Positions 16,987 to 25,464 of a DNA stretch of 64,000 bases are shown in pieces (the first letter of the stretch is position 1; the number at the start of each line of letters is the position of its first letter). The notes beneath the pieces were generated by a model. That model searched no databases. It was not told the origin of the DNA and worked only from the letters and a program-made list of their open reading frames with translations. The position numbers and the translations under genes are program-made. This DNA comes from Caccocola sp964450835 (GTDB lineage: Bacteria > Synergistota > Synergistia > Synergistales > Synergistaceae): positions 19,905 to 83,904 of the forward strand of contig CAYVEQ010000002.1 of NCBI GenBank assembly GCA_964450835.1, in the 5' to 3' direction.

Positions 16987-18045
16987 ATGGAGAATAAAAA
17001 AAGTTTTTTGATAGACGGGCGTGGCGTGCCGCTTTTTCTCGCAGCGCTTGCCGCGGCGGCTCTTTTGTCCGTCGCGCTCGCTTCGGGACTCGGCCCCGTT
17101 TTCGTCGCGCCGGGCAAGACTCTTGCCATCATACTCTCGCGCCTGGCCGGCGCGGGCAGGCAGGCCGCGTGGAGCGCGACGGACGAGAGGATAGTCCTGA
17201 GTCTGCGCCTGCCGCGCGTGCTGCTCGGCATGACTGTCGGCGCGTCGCTTGCCGTTACGGGGGTGACAATGCAGGCCCTTGTGCGCAATCAGCTGGCGGA
17301 CCCCTTCATACTGGGCGTCTCGTCGGGCGCCGCCGCGGCCGCGACTCTCGGAATGCTGTTCGGCCTTTTCTCTTTTCTCGGGACGTATTCGCTTTCGCTC
17401 AGCGCCTTTATCGGCGCCGCCGCGACGATAGCGGCGGTCTACGCTCTGTCGCGGGTAAACGGGCGGATAAATATCCCGCAGCTGCTGCTTTCGGGCGTAG
17501 CGGTATCGATGATAATGGACGGCGTCACGCGGATAATCACTCTTTCCGCGCCGAACGCGCTGGGCCTGCACAACGCGAGCTTCTGGATGGCGGGGAGCCT
17601 CGCCGGTGCGCGCTGGAGCTATCTTACCCTGCCCTTCGCCGTGCTTCTCTGCTGTATGGGCGCTCTCATGCTGAACTTCAGAACGCTGAACCTGCTTCTG
17701 CTCGGCGAAGAGAGCGCCGGCGCCCTAGGTGTCGATGTGCGGCGGGCGCACAAACAGCTTATATTGCTGGCCTCGCTCATGGCGGGAACGACTATCGCGG
17801 TGAGCGGGACGATAGGCTTCGTCGGGCTGATGGTGCCGCATTTCACGCGGCTTCTGGTCGGCTCCGATCACAAAAAAGTCCTGCCAGCCGCTGCGCTGCT
17901 CGGCGGGATTTTAGTGGTGTGGACGGACGTCGCGGCGCGCCTCGTCATCGCGCCGGAAGAACTGCCTGTCGGAGTCCTCACGGCGATAGCCGGCGGCCCG
18001 ACCTTTATCTGGCTGCTCAAACGGCGCGGGAGGCGCGGCGAATGA
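16987..18045 (+). CDS. FecCD-type ABC importer permease (iron complex/cobalamin)
   Basis: 352 residues with about ten membrane helices, the BtuC/FecCD fold. Family landmarks are L-R-L-P-R-V-L-L-G near residue 73, Q-A-L-V-R-N-Q-L-A-D-P-F-I-L-G near 95, and G-T-I-G-F-V-G-L-M-V-P-H near 277, the segment that contacts the ATPase. It imports siderophore-iron, heme or cobalamin together with the next two genes; the substrate is not decidable from the permease. The stop overlaps the ATPase start (ATGA). Only a weak AAAGG precedes the ATG, so translation may depend on the leader. Confidence 0.92.
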   Translation: MENKKSFLIDGRGVPLFLAALAAAALLSVALASGLGPVFVAPGKTLAIILSRLAGAGRQAAWSATDERIVLSLRLPRVLLGMTVGASLAVTGVTMQALVRNQLADPFILGVSSGAAAAATLGMLFGLFSFLGTYSLSLSAFIGAAATIAAVYALSRVNGRINIPQLLLSGVAVSMIMDGVTRIITLSAPNALGLHNASFWMAGSLAGARWSYLTLPFAVLLCCMGALMLNFRTLNLLLLGEESAGALGVDVRRAHKQLILLASLMAGTTIAVSGTIGFVGLMVPHFTRLLVGSDHKKVLPAAALLGGILVVWTDVAARLVIAPEELPVGVLTAIAGGPTFIWLLKRRGRRGE

Positions 18046-18851
18046 AGCGCATCGAAGCGCGCGGACTCTGCTATTCCTACGGGCGCGGCCTCGCGATAGA
18101 GGATGTATCCATCTGCGCCGGACGCGGCGAGTTTATCGGCCTGATAGGGCCTAACGGCAGCGGCAAGTCGACTCTGCTCAAATGCCTTTGCCGCGCCGTG
18201 AGGCCGAAACGCGGGGCAGTTCTCATCGACGGGAAAGACATCTCGGAAATGACATGCCGCGAAAGGGCCTTGCGCGCGGCCGTCGTCGGGCAGGAGAACG
18301 AACTTCTCTTTGATTTCAGCGTGCGCGACATAGTTGCGATGGGGCGCAGCCCGCACAAGCGCCTTTTTGACAGAGACACGGCCGGGGACGAAAGAATCAT
18401 AGCCCACGCGCTCGAACACGTCGGAATGGAGCGCGACGCGCACCGCCGCTATTCCTGCCTCTCCGGCGGCGAGAAACAGCGCGTGCTTATAGCGCGGGCG
18501 ATCGCGCAGGAGACGGACTCGCTTATCCTCGACGAGCCGACCAACCATCTGGATGTCGCCTGCCAGCTCGATATTTTTAATTTCGTCAAACGGCTCAGCC
18601 TCACCGTCGTCGCGGCGATACACGATCTGAACATGGCCTCTCTCTGCTGCGACAGGATATATGTGATGAAAGAGGGAAAAATTTTCCGCGAAGGAAAGCC
18701 CGAGGAGATAATAACCTCAGCCCTTATCCGCGAGGTATACGGCGTGACCGCCGAAGCCGCGCCGCACCCCGCGACGGGGAAGCCAGCCGTCGTCTATCTG
18801 CCGGAATGGACGCTCAAAAAAAAGAATGAATCTCAAAACGGAGGAATATAG
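18042..18851 (+). CDS. ABC importer ATP-binding protein (FepC/BtuD-like)
   Basis: 269 residues starting at the ATG that overlaps the permease stop. Walker A G-P-N-G-S-G-K-S-T near residue 37, Q-loop Q-E-N near 85, signature L-S-G-G-E-K-Q-R near 139, Walker B S-L-I-L-D-E-P-T near 160, H-loop H-D-L-N near 194. The V-A-M-G-R-S-P-H segment is typical of the iron-siderophore/B12 branch. Energises the FecCD permease. Stop codon directly abuts the next ATG. Confidence 0.95.
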   Translation: MKRIEARGLCYSYGRGLAIEDVSICAGRGEFIGLIGPNGSGKSTLLKCLCRAVRPKRGAVLIDGKDISEMTCRERALRAAVVGQENELLFDFSVRDIVAMGRSPHKRLFDRDTAGDERIIAHALEHVGMERDAHRRYSCLSGGEKQRVLIARAIAQETDSLILDEPTNHLDVACQLDIFNFVKRLSLTVVAAIHDLNMASLCCDRIYVMKEGKIFREGKPEEIITSALIREVYGVTAEAAPHPATGKPAVVYLPEWTLKKKNESQNGGI

Positions 18852-19781
18852 ATGAAAAAAACTGTTCTTCTCGCCGCCGCGGCTCTTGTCCTTGCCGCGT
18901 CCCCGCATGCGGCGTGCGCAGATTTCGCGCCCGTGACAGTCGGCAACTACGGGCGGAAGGTCACGGTGGACGCCGTGCCGGAGCGCGTTCTTACCCTCGG
19001 GCCGAACTGCACGGAGCTCATGGTCGCGCTCGGCCTCGGCGATAAAATCGTCGGCAGCACGCTTAGCAACCACAGCCGGGGCCCTCTGCCCGAATACGCC
19101 GAAGCTTTCGCGAAGGTGCCCGAGCTGAACCGCGGGAGCGCGACGCGCGAAGCCGTGCTCACAAGCGGCGCCGATTTCGTCTACGGCATAGACTGGGAGT
19201 TCGGAGGGAGCGGCCTCGACATAAGAGAGCTTGAGGAAAACGGAATGAAGGTCTACATGGAGCACGCCTCGAATTTTGAGGAGATTTTCGCCGAGATAGC
19301 CGACCTCGGGAAAATTTTCAACGTCGAAGCGCGGGCCGCAGAATTTGTAAAAGATCAAAAAAAACGCCTTGACGCCGTCGCGGAAAAGGTTAAGGGAAGC
19401 GAGCCGCTCCGCGTTCTCGTCTACGACAGCGGTTCAAGCGGCGTCTTCACCTGCTCCGGAAACAATTTTGAAAGCCTTCTCATCGCAAGCGCGGGCGGTA
19501 AAAACATCTTCTCCGGCCTTACCGGTAAAGAGTGGATAACCGTGAGCTTCGAGGAAGTTCTCGCGCGCGACCCGCAGGTCATAGTGATACACGACTACGA
19601 CTCGCCCTCCGCGGAAGAAAAAATCGCGGAGATTAAGGCAAACAGCGCGCTGTCGCGCCTTGACTGCGTGAAAAACGAAAGGTTCGTGACGATAACGCTC
19701 GAAAGCGTCCTCCCGGGCTGCCGCGCTGCCTACGCTGCGGAGCGTCTTGCCGCGGGATTCCGCCCCGGGCTTTTCGAGTGA
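18852..19781 (+). CDS. ABC importer substrate-binding protein (BtuF/FepB-like)
   Basis: 309 residues with a Sec signal peptide (about 1-23, ending A-C-A-D) and the two-lobed cluster A-III binding-protein fold. Typical segments are V-L-T-L-G-P-N-C-T-E-L-M near residue 48, the long linker helix, and the C-terminal V-I-V-I-H-D-Y. No lipobox Cys was noted, so it is probably soluble in the periplasm. Captures an iron chelate or corrinoid for the preceding permease and ATPase. Cobalamin would fit the CobO and corrinoid activation genes in the window, but that is inference. Confidence 0.9.
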   Translation: MKKTVLLAAAALVLAASPHAACADFAPVTVGNYGRKVTVDAVPERVLTLGPNCTELMVALGLGDKIVGSTLSNHSRGPLPEYAEAFAKVPELNRGSATREAVLTSGADFVYGIDWEFGGSGLDIRELEENGMKVYMEHASNFEEIFAEIADLGKIFNVEARAAEFVKDQKKRLDAVAEKVKGSEPLRVLVYDSGSSGVFTCSGNNFESLLIASAGGKNIFSGLTGKEWITVSFEEVLARDPQVIVIHDYDSPSAEEKIAEIKANSALSRLDCVKNERFVTITLESVLPGCRAAYAAERLAAGFRPGLFE

Positions 19782-19805
19782 AGGACAACTTAGCGGCAAA
19801 AGCAG

Positions 19806-19837
19806 AAAAAGCCCCTCGCCGAAGCGGGGGCTTTTTT
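19806..19837 (+). terminator. terminator of the ABC importer operon
   Basis: AAAAAGCCCC pairs with GGGGGCTTTTTT around a 9-10 base loop. The A-run on the 5' side makes it usable from the minus strand too, where the aldo-keto reductase gene ends. Confidence 0.9.
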
Positions 19838-19872
19838 GCTTAAATTTCCGTAAAGAGGGCGCGCGTTGACGG

Positions 19873-20994
19873 TCATTCCGCCGCTTCAAGCGCGGCGGCC
19901 ACCTCTTTCAGTCCCTTTATGATTTTGATGTGCTGCGGGCAGGCGCGCTCGCACTGTCCGCACGCTACGCACTCAGACGCCTTGGCGTGGCGTTCCGCGA
20001 GGTTGGCATAGTAGATCGTCTGCACGTCGAAGATGCCGGCCTTTGTATGCTTGTGCGCGTTGTAAAGGGCGAAGTAATCGGGGATCGGTATTCCCATCGG
20101 GCAGCCCTCGACGCAGTAGCGGCATGCCGTGCAGGGAATGTCCTGCGCGGCGGCGATTATCTTCTTCGCCTTGTCAAGGGTCTTTTTCTCGCGTTCCGAG
20201 AGCGGCTCGAAATCGCTCATAAGCGCGGTGTTCTCGTCAAGCTGCGCGAAGCTCGACATTCCGCTAAGCACCATCGCAACGCCGTCAAGCCCAGCCGCGA
20301 AGCGCAGCGCCCACGAGGCGGGCGACATATCCGGGCGGCATCCGGCCAGGACTTTCTTCGCCTCGTCGGGAATCTCGACCAAAGAGCCGCCTTTGACCGG
20401 CTCCATGACAGTCACGGGCTTTCCGTGGCGGCGCGCCGTTTCGAGACACTTGCGCGACTGTATGCCTTCGTTGTCCCAGTCGAGGTAATTTATCTGAAGC
20501 TGCACAAATTCCATCTCGGGGTGCGAGGTGAGCACGCTGTCCAGCATATCGGCTCTGTCGTGGAAGGAAAAGCCGACGCGGCGGATTTTTCCCGCGTCGC
20601 GCATTTTGAGGACGAAGCCGAAGCTGTCGAATTTTTGCGCGGTCTCGTAACTGTTCGCGTTGACGTTGTGCAGGAGATAATAGTCAAAGCAATCCACGCC
20701 GCATTTGCGCAGCTGTTCGTCGAAAATGCGCTCCTGGTCTCCCTCTTTTTCGAGGAACATGAGAGGAAGTTTAGAGGCGACCGTGAAAGAGCCGCGCGGA
20801 TGGCGCTCGACGAGAGCCTCGCGCAGGACATCCTCGCTCGTGTGGTCGTGGTACATATATGCCGTGTCGAAATATGTAAAGCCGCGCGCGAGGAAGAGGT
20901 CGACCATTCTCTTTACCTGTTCGCGGTCTACGTCGCTCACGTTGCCTCCTTCGTTAAGAGGCAGGCGCATGAAACCGAATCCGAATTTTTTCAT
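19873..20994 (-). CDS. aldo/keto reductase with C-terminal 4Fe-4S ferredoxin domain
   Basis: 373 residues. The TIM-barrel reductase part has F-D-T-A-Y-M-Y near residue 39 (catalytic Asp/Tyr), A-S-K-L near 73 and Y-L-L-H-N near 106 (Lys and His). The C-terminal 110 residues hold two ferredoxin clusters: C-T-A-C-R-Y-C-V-E-G-C-P and C-V-A-C-G-Q-C-E-R-A-C-P. Such fused enzymes are common in anaerobes; the physiological substrate is unknown. A TAATAT-type -10 sits upstream on the minus strand near 21040. Nothing else is clearly in the same transcript. Confidence 0.92.
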   Translation of the reverse strand: MKKFGFGFMRLPLNEGGNVSDVDREQVKRMVDLFLARGFTYFDTAYMYHDHTSEDVLREALVERHPRGSFTVASKLPLMFLEKEGDQERIFDEQLRKCGVDCFDYYLLHNVNANSYETAQKFDSFGFVLKMRDAGKIRRVGFSFHDRADMLDSVLTSHPEMEFVQLQINYLDWDNEGIQSRKCLETARRHGKPVTVMEPVKGGSLVEIPDEAKKVLAGCRPDMSPASWALRFAAGLDGVAMVLSGMSSFAQLDENTALMSDFEPLSEREKKTLDKAKKIIAAAQDIPCTACRYCVEGCPMGIPIPDYFALYNAHKHTKAGIFDVQTIYYANLAERHAKASECVACGQCERACPQHIKIIKGLKEVAAALEAAE

Positions 20995-21065
20995 TTGACG
21001 TACCCCCTTCTGAATTTCGCGTCCCGCTATATATTACATCATCCCGCGCCGTTGCGCGCGCGGCA

Positions 21066-21095
21066 AAAGAAAAAGCCGCGACCGACGCGGGGCTT
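21066..21095 (-). terminator. terminator downstream of larC
   Basis: On the minus strand AAGCCCCGCG pairs with CGCGGCTT, followed by a T-rich tail. It lies about 205 bases after the larC stop, in a roughly 300-base interval (20995-21300) that otherwise shows only the promoter region of the aldo-keto reductase gene and no gene. Confidence 0.65.
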
Positions 21096-21300
21096 CTCTG
21101 TTTTTAGAAACCCGTAACGGCATGCCGCGGCGCAGTTTCGCCGCCTGCTTTCGCGACGCGTCCGCCGGATAAAGCGAACGCTGCGGGAGCGGCAAACTCC
21201 GGCCTTAATAACTTTCGCCGGTTTTATAAAAATCGTCCCCCGCGGGTCTTTTAACTTTTTTCGCCTCCTGCCGGCGGCGCCTTTTGTTTCATACCGCCGT

Positions 21301-22068
21301 TTAATCCGCGTCCGGTGCCTCGCCAATCATCACGCGCAGACAGTTCGCGCGCTCCGCGAAATCTTTCGCGCCCATGCCGCAGCCAGTTTTTTCAAGGCGC
21401 ATAGGCGGCATCGGGCCGAAGGACGAAGCGTAACGGCGCAGCAGCGCGGCGCCCGTCGGCGTGCATAGCTCGCCTTTTATCTCACCGCCGTAAACCGGCA
21501 CGCCGCGAAGAATAATCTCCGTGGCGGGAGCGGGAACGGGCAGGACTCCGTGAGCGCATCTCACGCTGCCGCTCCCCACGTGAACCGGCGAGGCGGCGAC
21601 AAGCCCCGGCGACAGTTCGCGCATCAGCGTGGCGACCGCTGCGACGTCCGCCACCGCGTCTGTCGCGCCGACCTCATGGAAATGCACCTCCGCGACGGGC
21701 AGGCCGTGGACTTCGCTCTCAGCTTCCGCGATTACCCTGTACACCGAAAGAGCCTCAGCCTTCGTCTCCTCCGGCATATTAAGACCCTCGAAAATCCGCC
21801 GGATATCCGTCATGCTCGTGCTTCCGTGACGGTGCCCGGAGCTGTCGTGAGGCGCGGCGCCTTCCTCTTCGCCATTTACGAGAACCTGCACGCGCGTGCC
21901 CTTTATGCCGTGTCTCACGACGCTCGCGGCTCTGTACTCCGCGCCGGGAACACCCAGCGCGTTCAGCCTCGCCAGGGATTGTCCGGCGTCGGGCACCAGT
22001 TCGAGCAGCGCCGCCGTCAGCATATCGCCCGCAGCTCCCATGCCGCAGTCTATGTACAGTATCCTCAT
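21301..22068 (-). CDS. larC: LarC-type nickel-insertion protein, N-terminal (LarC1) part only
   Basis: 255 residues beginning M-R-I-L-Y-I-D-C-G-M-G-A-A-G-D-M, the LarC/DUF111 start, with H-F-H-E-V-G-A-T-D-A near residue 148 and L-C-T-P-T-G-A-A near 205. LarC inserts nickel into the pyridinium thiocarboxylate precursor of the lactate-racemase cofactor. Full LarC proteins run to about 400 residues, in Lactiplantibacillus via a programmed frameshift joining LarC1 and LarC2. Here the C-terminal LarC2 domain is absent in any frame downstream. Start is 2 bases after the larB stop. Function may differ from classical LarC. Confidence 0.83.
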   Translation of the reverse strand: MRILYIDCGMGAAGDMLTAALLELVPDAGQSLARLNALGVPGAEYRAASVVRHGIKGTRVQVLVNGEEEGAAPHDSSGHRHGSTSMTDIRRIFEGLNMPEETKAEALSVYRVIAEAESEVHGLPVAEVHFHEVGATDAVADVAAVATLMRELSPGLVAASPVHVGSGSVRCAHGVLPVPAPATEIILRGVPVYGGEIKGELCTPTGAALLRRYASSFGPMPPMRLEKTGCGMGAKDFAERANCLRVMIGEAPDAD

Positions 22069-22069
22069 T

Positions 22070-22828
22070 TCATTCCACTCCTATATGATTTATCATGCTC
22101 GCGAGGTAGCCCGCGCCGAAGCCGTTATCTATGTTGACGACCGATACGCCGCTCGCGCAGCTGTTAAGCATGGAAAGCAAAGCCGAAAGACCTCCGAACG
22201 AGGCGCCGTAGCCGACGCTCGTCGGCACGGCGATAACGGGACAGTCAGCAAGGCCGCCTATGACGCTGGCAAGCGCCCCTTCCATTCCGGCAATCGCCAC
22301 GATGACGGAGGCTTCCATAATCTCCTCTGTGTGGGCAAGAAGCCTGTGAAGCCCCGCGACGCCGACGTCGTAAATGCGCGTGACTCTGTTGCCGAGAGCC
22401 TCGGCCGTGAGCGCCGCCTCTTCCGCCACCGGCATATCGCTTGTGCCGCCTGTCGCGACAACTATCACGCCGCGCCCGTCGGGAGCCGGCATCTCGCCCG
22501 CTATGCCGACGCGCCCCGTCTCGTAATAACGGAGCGGCACGGAAAGAGCCGCGACGCGCGAGGCCTCCTCGCTCATGCGCGTTATCAGCACCGTTTTCTG
22601 CCCGCCCTCGAGCAGCGCCTTCGCTATCTCCGCTATCTGATCCGGTCTTTTGCCAGCGCCGTATATGACCTCAGCTATTCCCTGCCGAAGCGCGCGGTGG
22701 CAGTCCAGCTTCGCGAAGCCCAGGTCGCGGAATGGTTCTTCCCTCAGCCGCTCCATCACCTCGTCTACCGTGACCCCGCCGGAGGCAAGGCGCGTGAGGA
22801 GCTCTCGCGTTTCTTTTCTATCCATCAC
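22070..22828 (-). CDS. larB: LarB-type nicotinate dinucleotide carboxylase (PurE-like)
   Basis: 252 residues. The N-terminal 90 residues contain the LarB-specific L-D-x-H-R-A-L-R-Q-G-I-A-E-V-I-Y-G-x-G-K motif, and the rest is an AIR-carboxylase-like domain with V-V-A-T-G-G-T-S-D near 125 and V-P-T-S-V-G-Y-G near 215. LarB carboxylates and hydrolyses nicotinic acid adenine dinucleotide in nickel-pincer cofactor synthesis. Its start overlaps the stop of an upstream small open frame by 4 bases. larE and larA are not in the window. Confidence 0.88.
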   Translation of the reverse strand: MMDRKETRELLTRLASGGVTVDEVMERLREEPFRDLGFAKLDCHRALRQGIAEVIYGAGKRPDQIAEIAKALLEGGQKTVLITRMSEEASRVAALSVPLRYYETGRVGIAGEMPAPDGRGVIVVATGGTSDMPVAEEAALTAEALGNRVTRIYDVGVAGLHRLLAHTEEIMEASVIVAIAGMEGALASVIGGLADCPVIAVPTSVGYGASFGGLSALLSMLNSCASGVSVVNIDNGFGAGYLASMINHIGVE

Positions 22829-23043
22829 CGCATGCCCTCCATGTCGGGAAGCACGACGCCGAAATGCGGCGAAAGAGCCGGTTTCATCGCAACTGGCGCT
22901 GTGCCGCCTCCGCCTGCGCGGCAGACGCGGGAATCCGCGCGGCCCTGCGAAGCGGCATACAAAAGCAAAGCCGAACCCGCGCCGTCGAAAAACGCGGGTG
23001 CAAAACGCGAGTATTCGGCGAAAAATTTTTTAAGCGATGTCAT
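22825..23043 (-). CDS. small hypothetical protein upstream of larB
   Basis: 72-codon frame starting at ATG 23041-23043, preceded on the minus strand by GGAGG with a 5-base spacer, and ending in a 4-base overlap with larB. The N-terminal part is hydrophobic/aromatic (K-K-F-F-A-E-Y-S-R-F-A-P-A-F-F), the rest is Gly/Ala rich. No family recognised. The ribosome site and coupling argue that it is translated; the composition argues that it might only serve coupling. Confidence 0.45.
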   Translation of the reverse strand: MTSLKKFFAEYSRFAPAFFDGAGSALLLYAASQGRADSRVCRAGGGGTAPVAMKPALSPHFGVVLPDMEGMR

Positions 23044-23277
23044 ACAAAACCTCCATGAGGCGCCGGCAAAGGGCGGCGCTTTTTCGCGCGGACGTTTCAA
23101 TCCGCGGCAGGCGCCTTCATGACGCGAAAAAACCGGGAAAAGAACAGCAAACGGCGAAAGCCGCGAAAAGCCGCTTCAGCGGCGGCAGCCCCTCCGCGCG
23201 GGCCGCGGCGCGCATGGTCCGCGCCGGATACCGCGATAAACGCGTCTGTGCGAGCGGACCCCGCGTCAGACTTATTT

Positions 23278-23342
23278 TAATATCCGCCGGGAAATTTTTC
23301 CAGCTCGCAAGCCCGTAGCGTGCGAGTGAAAAAATTTTCGCA
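23278..23342. repeat. long imperfect inverted repeat (hairpin) in a gene-free interval
   Basis: Arms of about 20 bases (near 23290-23308 and 23320-23341) centred on CTCGCA...TGCGAG with flanking AAATTTTT and AAAAAATTTT blocks, around an 11-base centre. It lies in the gene-poor interval 23044-23382. No other feature was seen in that interval. Confidence 0.5.
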
Positions 23343-23382
23343 AGGACGCAGAAAGTCTGCCTTTGCCGTAAATCCGCGACAC

Positions 23383-23410
23383 AAAAAAGGCGGCCCCGGC
23401 AGGAGCCGCC
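23383..23410 (-). terminator. terminator after the transaldolase gene
   Basis: On the minus strand GGCGGC pairs with GCCGCC, followed by six T (plus-strand A-run at 23383-23388), 11 bases after the corrected stop codon at 23421-23423. Confidence 0.8.
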
Positions 23411-23420
23411 GTAACCGTCT

Positions 23421-24077
23421 TTATCTCTTCCCAGCCAGATATTTCGCCCGGTCTGCGCTGAACTGTTCTATGCCCTTCGCGGTAAGCGGGCGGCTGAAAA
23501 GCATTTTCAAAACTTTGAAAGGAACCGCGGCGAAGTCCGCGCCAGCCCTCGCGCATTCGAGGAGATGAGCCGGATGACGCGGGCCCGCCACGATAAATTT
23601 TCGTTTCTATTGAATATGTTTCAAAGATGTCCACGATATCATAGACGAGCTTGATTCCGTCCTCGCCGATGTCGTAAGGCGACCGACAAACGGGCTGACG
23701 CAAGCCACTCCGGCAGCCGCCGCGAGGATTGCCTGACCCGCCGGGAAAACAAGCGTGACGTTTGTTTTTATGCCGTGCGCTGAAAGCTCTTTAACCGCGC
23801 CGAGGCCGTCGGAACAGAGAGGAATTTTCACCGCCGCATGTGGGTGAATTTTCGCTATGACCTTCGCCTCTTCGATGAGTCTGTTCTTCTCGAGCAATAC
23901 TGCATCGGCGCTAACAGGGCCGTGTACGGCTCCGGTTATCTCGTGCACGCGGGTATGAAAGCCAACAGCGCCCTCTTTCGATATCGGAGCGGGATTTGCG
24001 GTCACTCCGGCGATGACGCGCCAAGAGCAGGCTTCTTTGATTTCATCGAGATTTGCCGTGTCGAGGAAGAATTTCAT
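23421..24077 (-). pseudogene. transaldolase / fructose-6-phosphate aldolase (TalC/Fsa type) with two compensating frameshifts
   Basis: Minus-strand frame from ATG 24075-24077 reads M-K-F-F-L-D-T-A-N-L-D-E-I and continues through V-K-I-P (Schiff-base Lys) and T-N-V-T-L-V-F to S-P-F-V-G-R-L. There one G is missing before ACGAC (near 23685), shifting to the frame that reads D-D-I-G-E-D-G-I-K-L-V-Y-D-I. After E-T-K-I one extra T (near 23603) restores the original frame, which continues A-G-P-R-H-P-A-H to the stop at 23421. Corrected length is about 218 residues, normal for the family. As written the first frame stops early at about 23607. Either a recent pseudogene or two sequencing errors about 80 bases apart. 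Confidence 0.85.
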
Positions 24078-24131
24078 GTACACTCTCCCCTTTCGGGTAT
24101 AAAGCAGATTCCCGGCGGAAGAGCCCCGCGC

Positions 24132-24688
24132 CTATTTCGTCAGTATCCCGCAGACCAGCATGAAATATCCCGGCAGTTTCCCGTCCGCCGCCCATTTTAT
24201 CTCGACGCCGAGCAGTTTCTCCGCCGTCTTGCCGACGTTGCCTCCGAGAGCCTCTATCGAGTAGCGCATCTTCTCGGAGCGGCGGCAGGGCTCGCCCGAT
24301 TTTTTCGCGCATTCGCGGCAGATGTCGCAGCTCCCTGCGGAGAGAGCTCTTGAGCCGGCGTTTTTTTTTCAAGGGCGAGGACGCGGCCAAGCAGCTTTTT
24401 CTTTTCTGCGACAAACATCCCGCGGAGGCTTTCGCGTGTTTCGGGGTCGTCGTAGTTTTTCAGCCGCGACTTTTCCCCAAGAGTTATCTTTGTGCCGAAG
24501 AGACGGAGAGTTTTATATTCCGCCCACAGGTCGAGCGGGTTGAAATCATAGGGCGGACAAGACCATTTATTCCCGTAGTTCGGGCAGGCCTTGCAGCATT
24601 CCAGAAAACGGGGCACGTCGACATAATCCCTGACGTAGTCGCCGACGCTTATTTGATTTTCAAGCTGCTCTGTTTCGTATTGAAGCAT
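24132..24688 (-). pseudogene. DUF2284 metal-binding protein with a frameshift at an A9 run
   Basis: The first frame, from ATG 24686-24688 (in-frame ATG also at 24727), has the DUF2284 N-terminal motif C-C-K-A-C-P-N-Y-G followed by W-S-C-P-P-Y. At a run of nine A on the minus strand (24361-24369) the frame must move back by one base to read G-S-C-D-I-C-R-E-C-A, then G-E-P-C-R-R and Y-S-I-E-A-L-G-G, ending at TAG 24132-24134. Both halves are family-typical and the second supplies the C-terminal cysteines. In the unshifted frame the protein gains a random tail and ends at 24254. Could be an error, a pseudogene, or slippage-based expression. Confidence 0.83.
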
Positions 24689-24938
24689 GGCCAGCGTCAA
24701 TTCCTTTCTATCTCCGCTTTTGTACATTTTACCATGCGGGCACGAAACTTCAACGGGCGCGCAAAACAGTGCCGACCCGCCTCGGCGGGCCGGTCATTTC
24801 CGAGTTTTAGCGATGCGGACAGGCTAAAAGCAGCTTCGACGCGCGCGTCATACAGAAAACGGCGGCGGCTAACTCCTCTCGCGCATAAAAGCCCCGCCGC
24901 GAAACAGCCCGATTGCCCCCGCGTCGCTGAAGTGTGTT

Positions 24939-25448
24939 CTACTGTTTCGTCTCGTCCGGTTCTCCTTTAATCAGGCGCGTCAGCATTACCGCCACGTCAC
25001 GCAGGGCGTAGATCAGTATCAGGGCGCTGCCGATTAAGATGCTGGCATAGGGAATCTGCTTCGGCACCCTCAAAATGATGGTCAGAGCGGTGGCTTTGTT
25101 GAAGAGGTCCCACGCGTAATAGAGGAATACGGCGAAGAAAGCCACATCAATCAGAGAGATCGCGAAATTCAGCAGGCGGATGGAGAAGGTGCCATGATAG
25201 CGCTGCTGCAGCAGATCAACCTTGAAATGAGCGGACTCCCGCATTATGAGCGCGCTTGTAAAGAAAATCATATAGGCCATGCACCACTCCACAATTTCAT
25301 CCGTCCAGGAGAGACTGAGGTTGATGGGAGTGAAGCGGATGAGCACGCGCATAATCAGAATCAGCGCGATCATCGAACAGCAGAAAACCACGACGGCCTT
25401 AAGCAATGCAGCCACAGCCGCGTCCAGTTTCTTTAAGAATTTCGACAT
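24939..25448 (-). CDS. TRAP transporter small membrane subunit (DctQ)
   Basis: 169 residues with four membrane helices, the DctQ layout, including W-T-D-E-I-V-E-W-C-M-A near residue 44, the conserved W-x-x-E motif of the family. Works with the large DctM subunit and the periplasmic binding protein to import a dicarboxylate or similar acid driven by Na+ or H+. It is the last gene of the unit, 16 bases after dctM; the common order places dctQ before dctM. About 250 bases downstream (24689-24938) no other gene was found. Confidence 0.9.
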   Translation of the reverse strand: MSKFLKKLDAAVAALLKAVVVFCCSMIALILIMRVLIRFTPINLSLSWTDEIVEWCMAYMIFFTSALIMRESAHFKVDLLQQRYHGTFSIRLLNFAISLIDVAFFAVFLYYAWDLFNKATALTIILRVPKQIPYASILIGSALILIYALRDVAVMLTRLIKGEPDETKQ

Positions 25449-25464
25449 TGCTGCGCGCCTCCCC

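Noticed and set aside
21039..21326. LarC2 domain in a shifted frame after larC
   Set aside because: The frame is basic and lacks every LarC2 feature I know; no programmed frameshift could rescue a C-terminal domain here.
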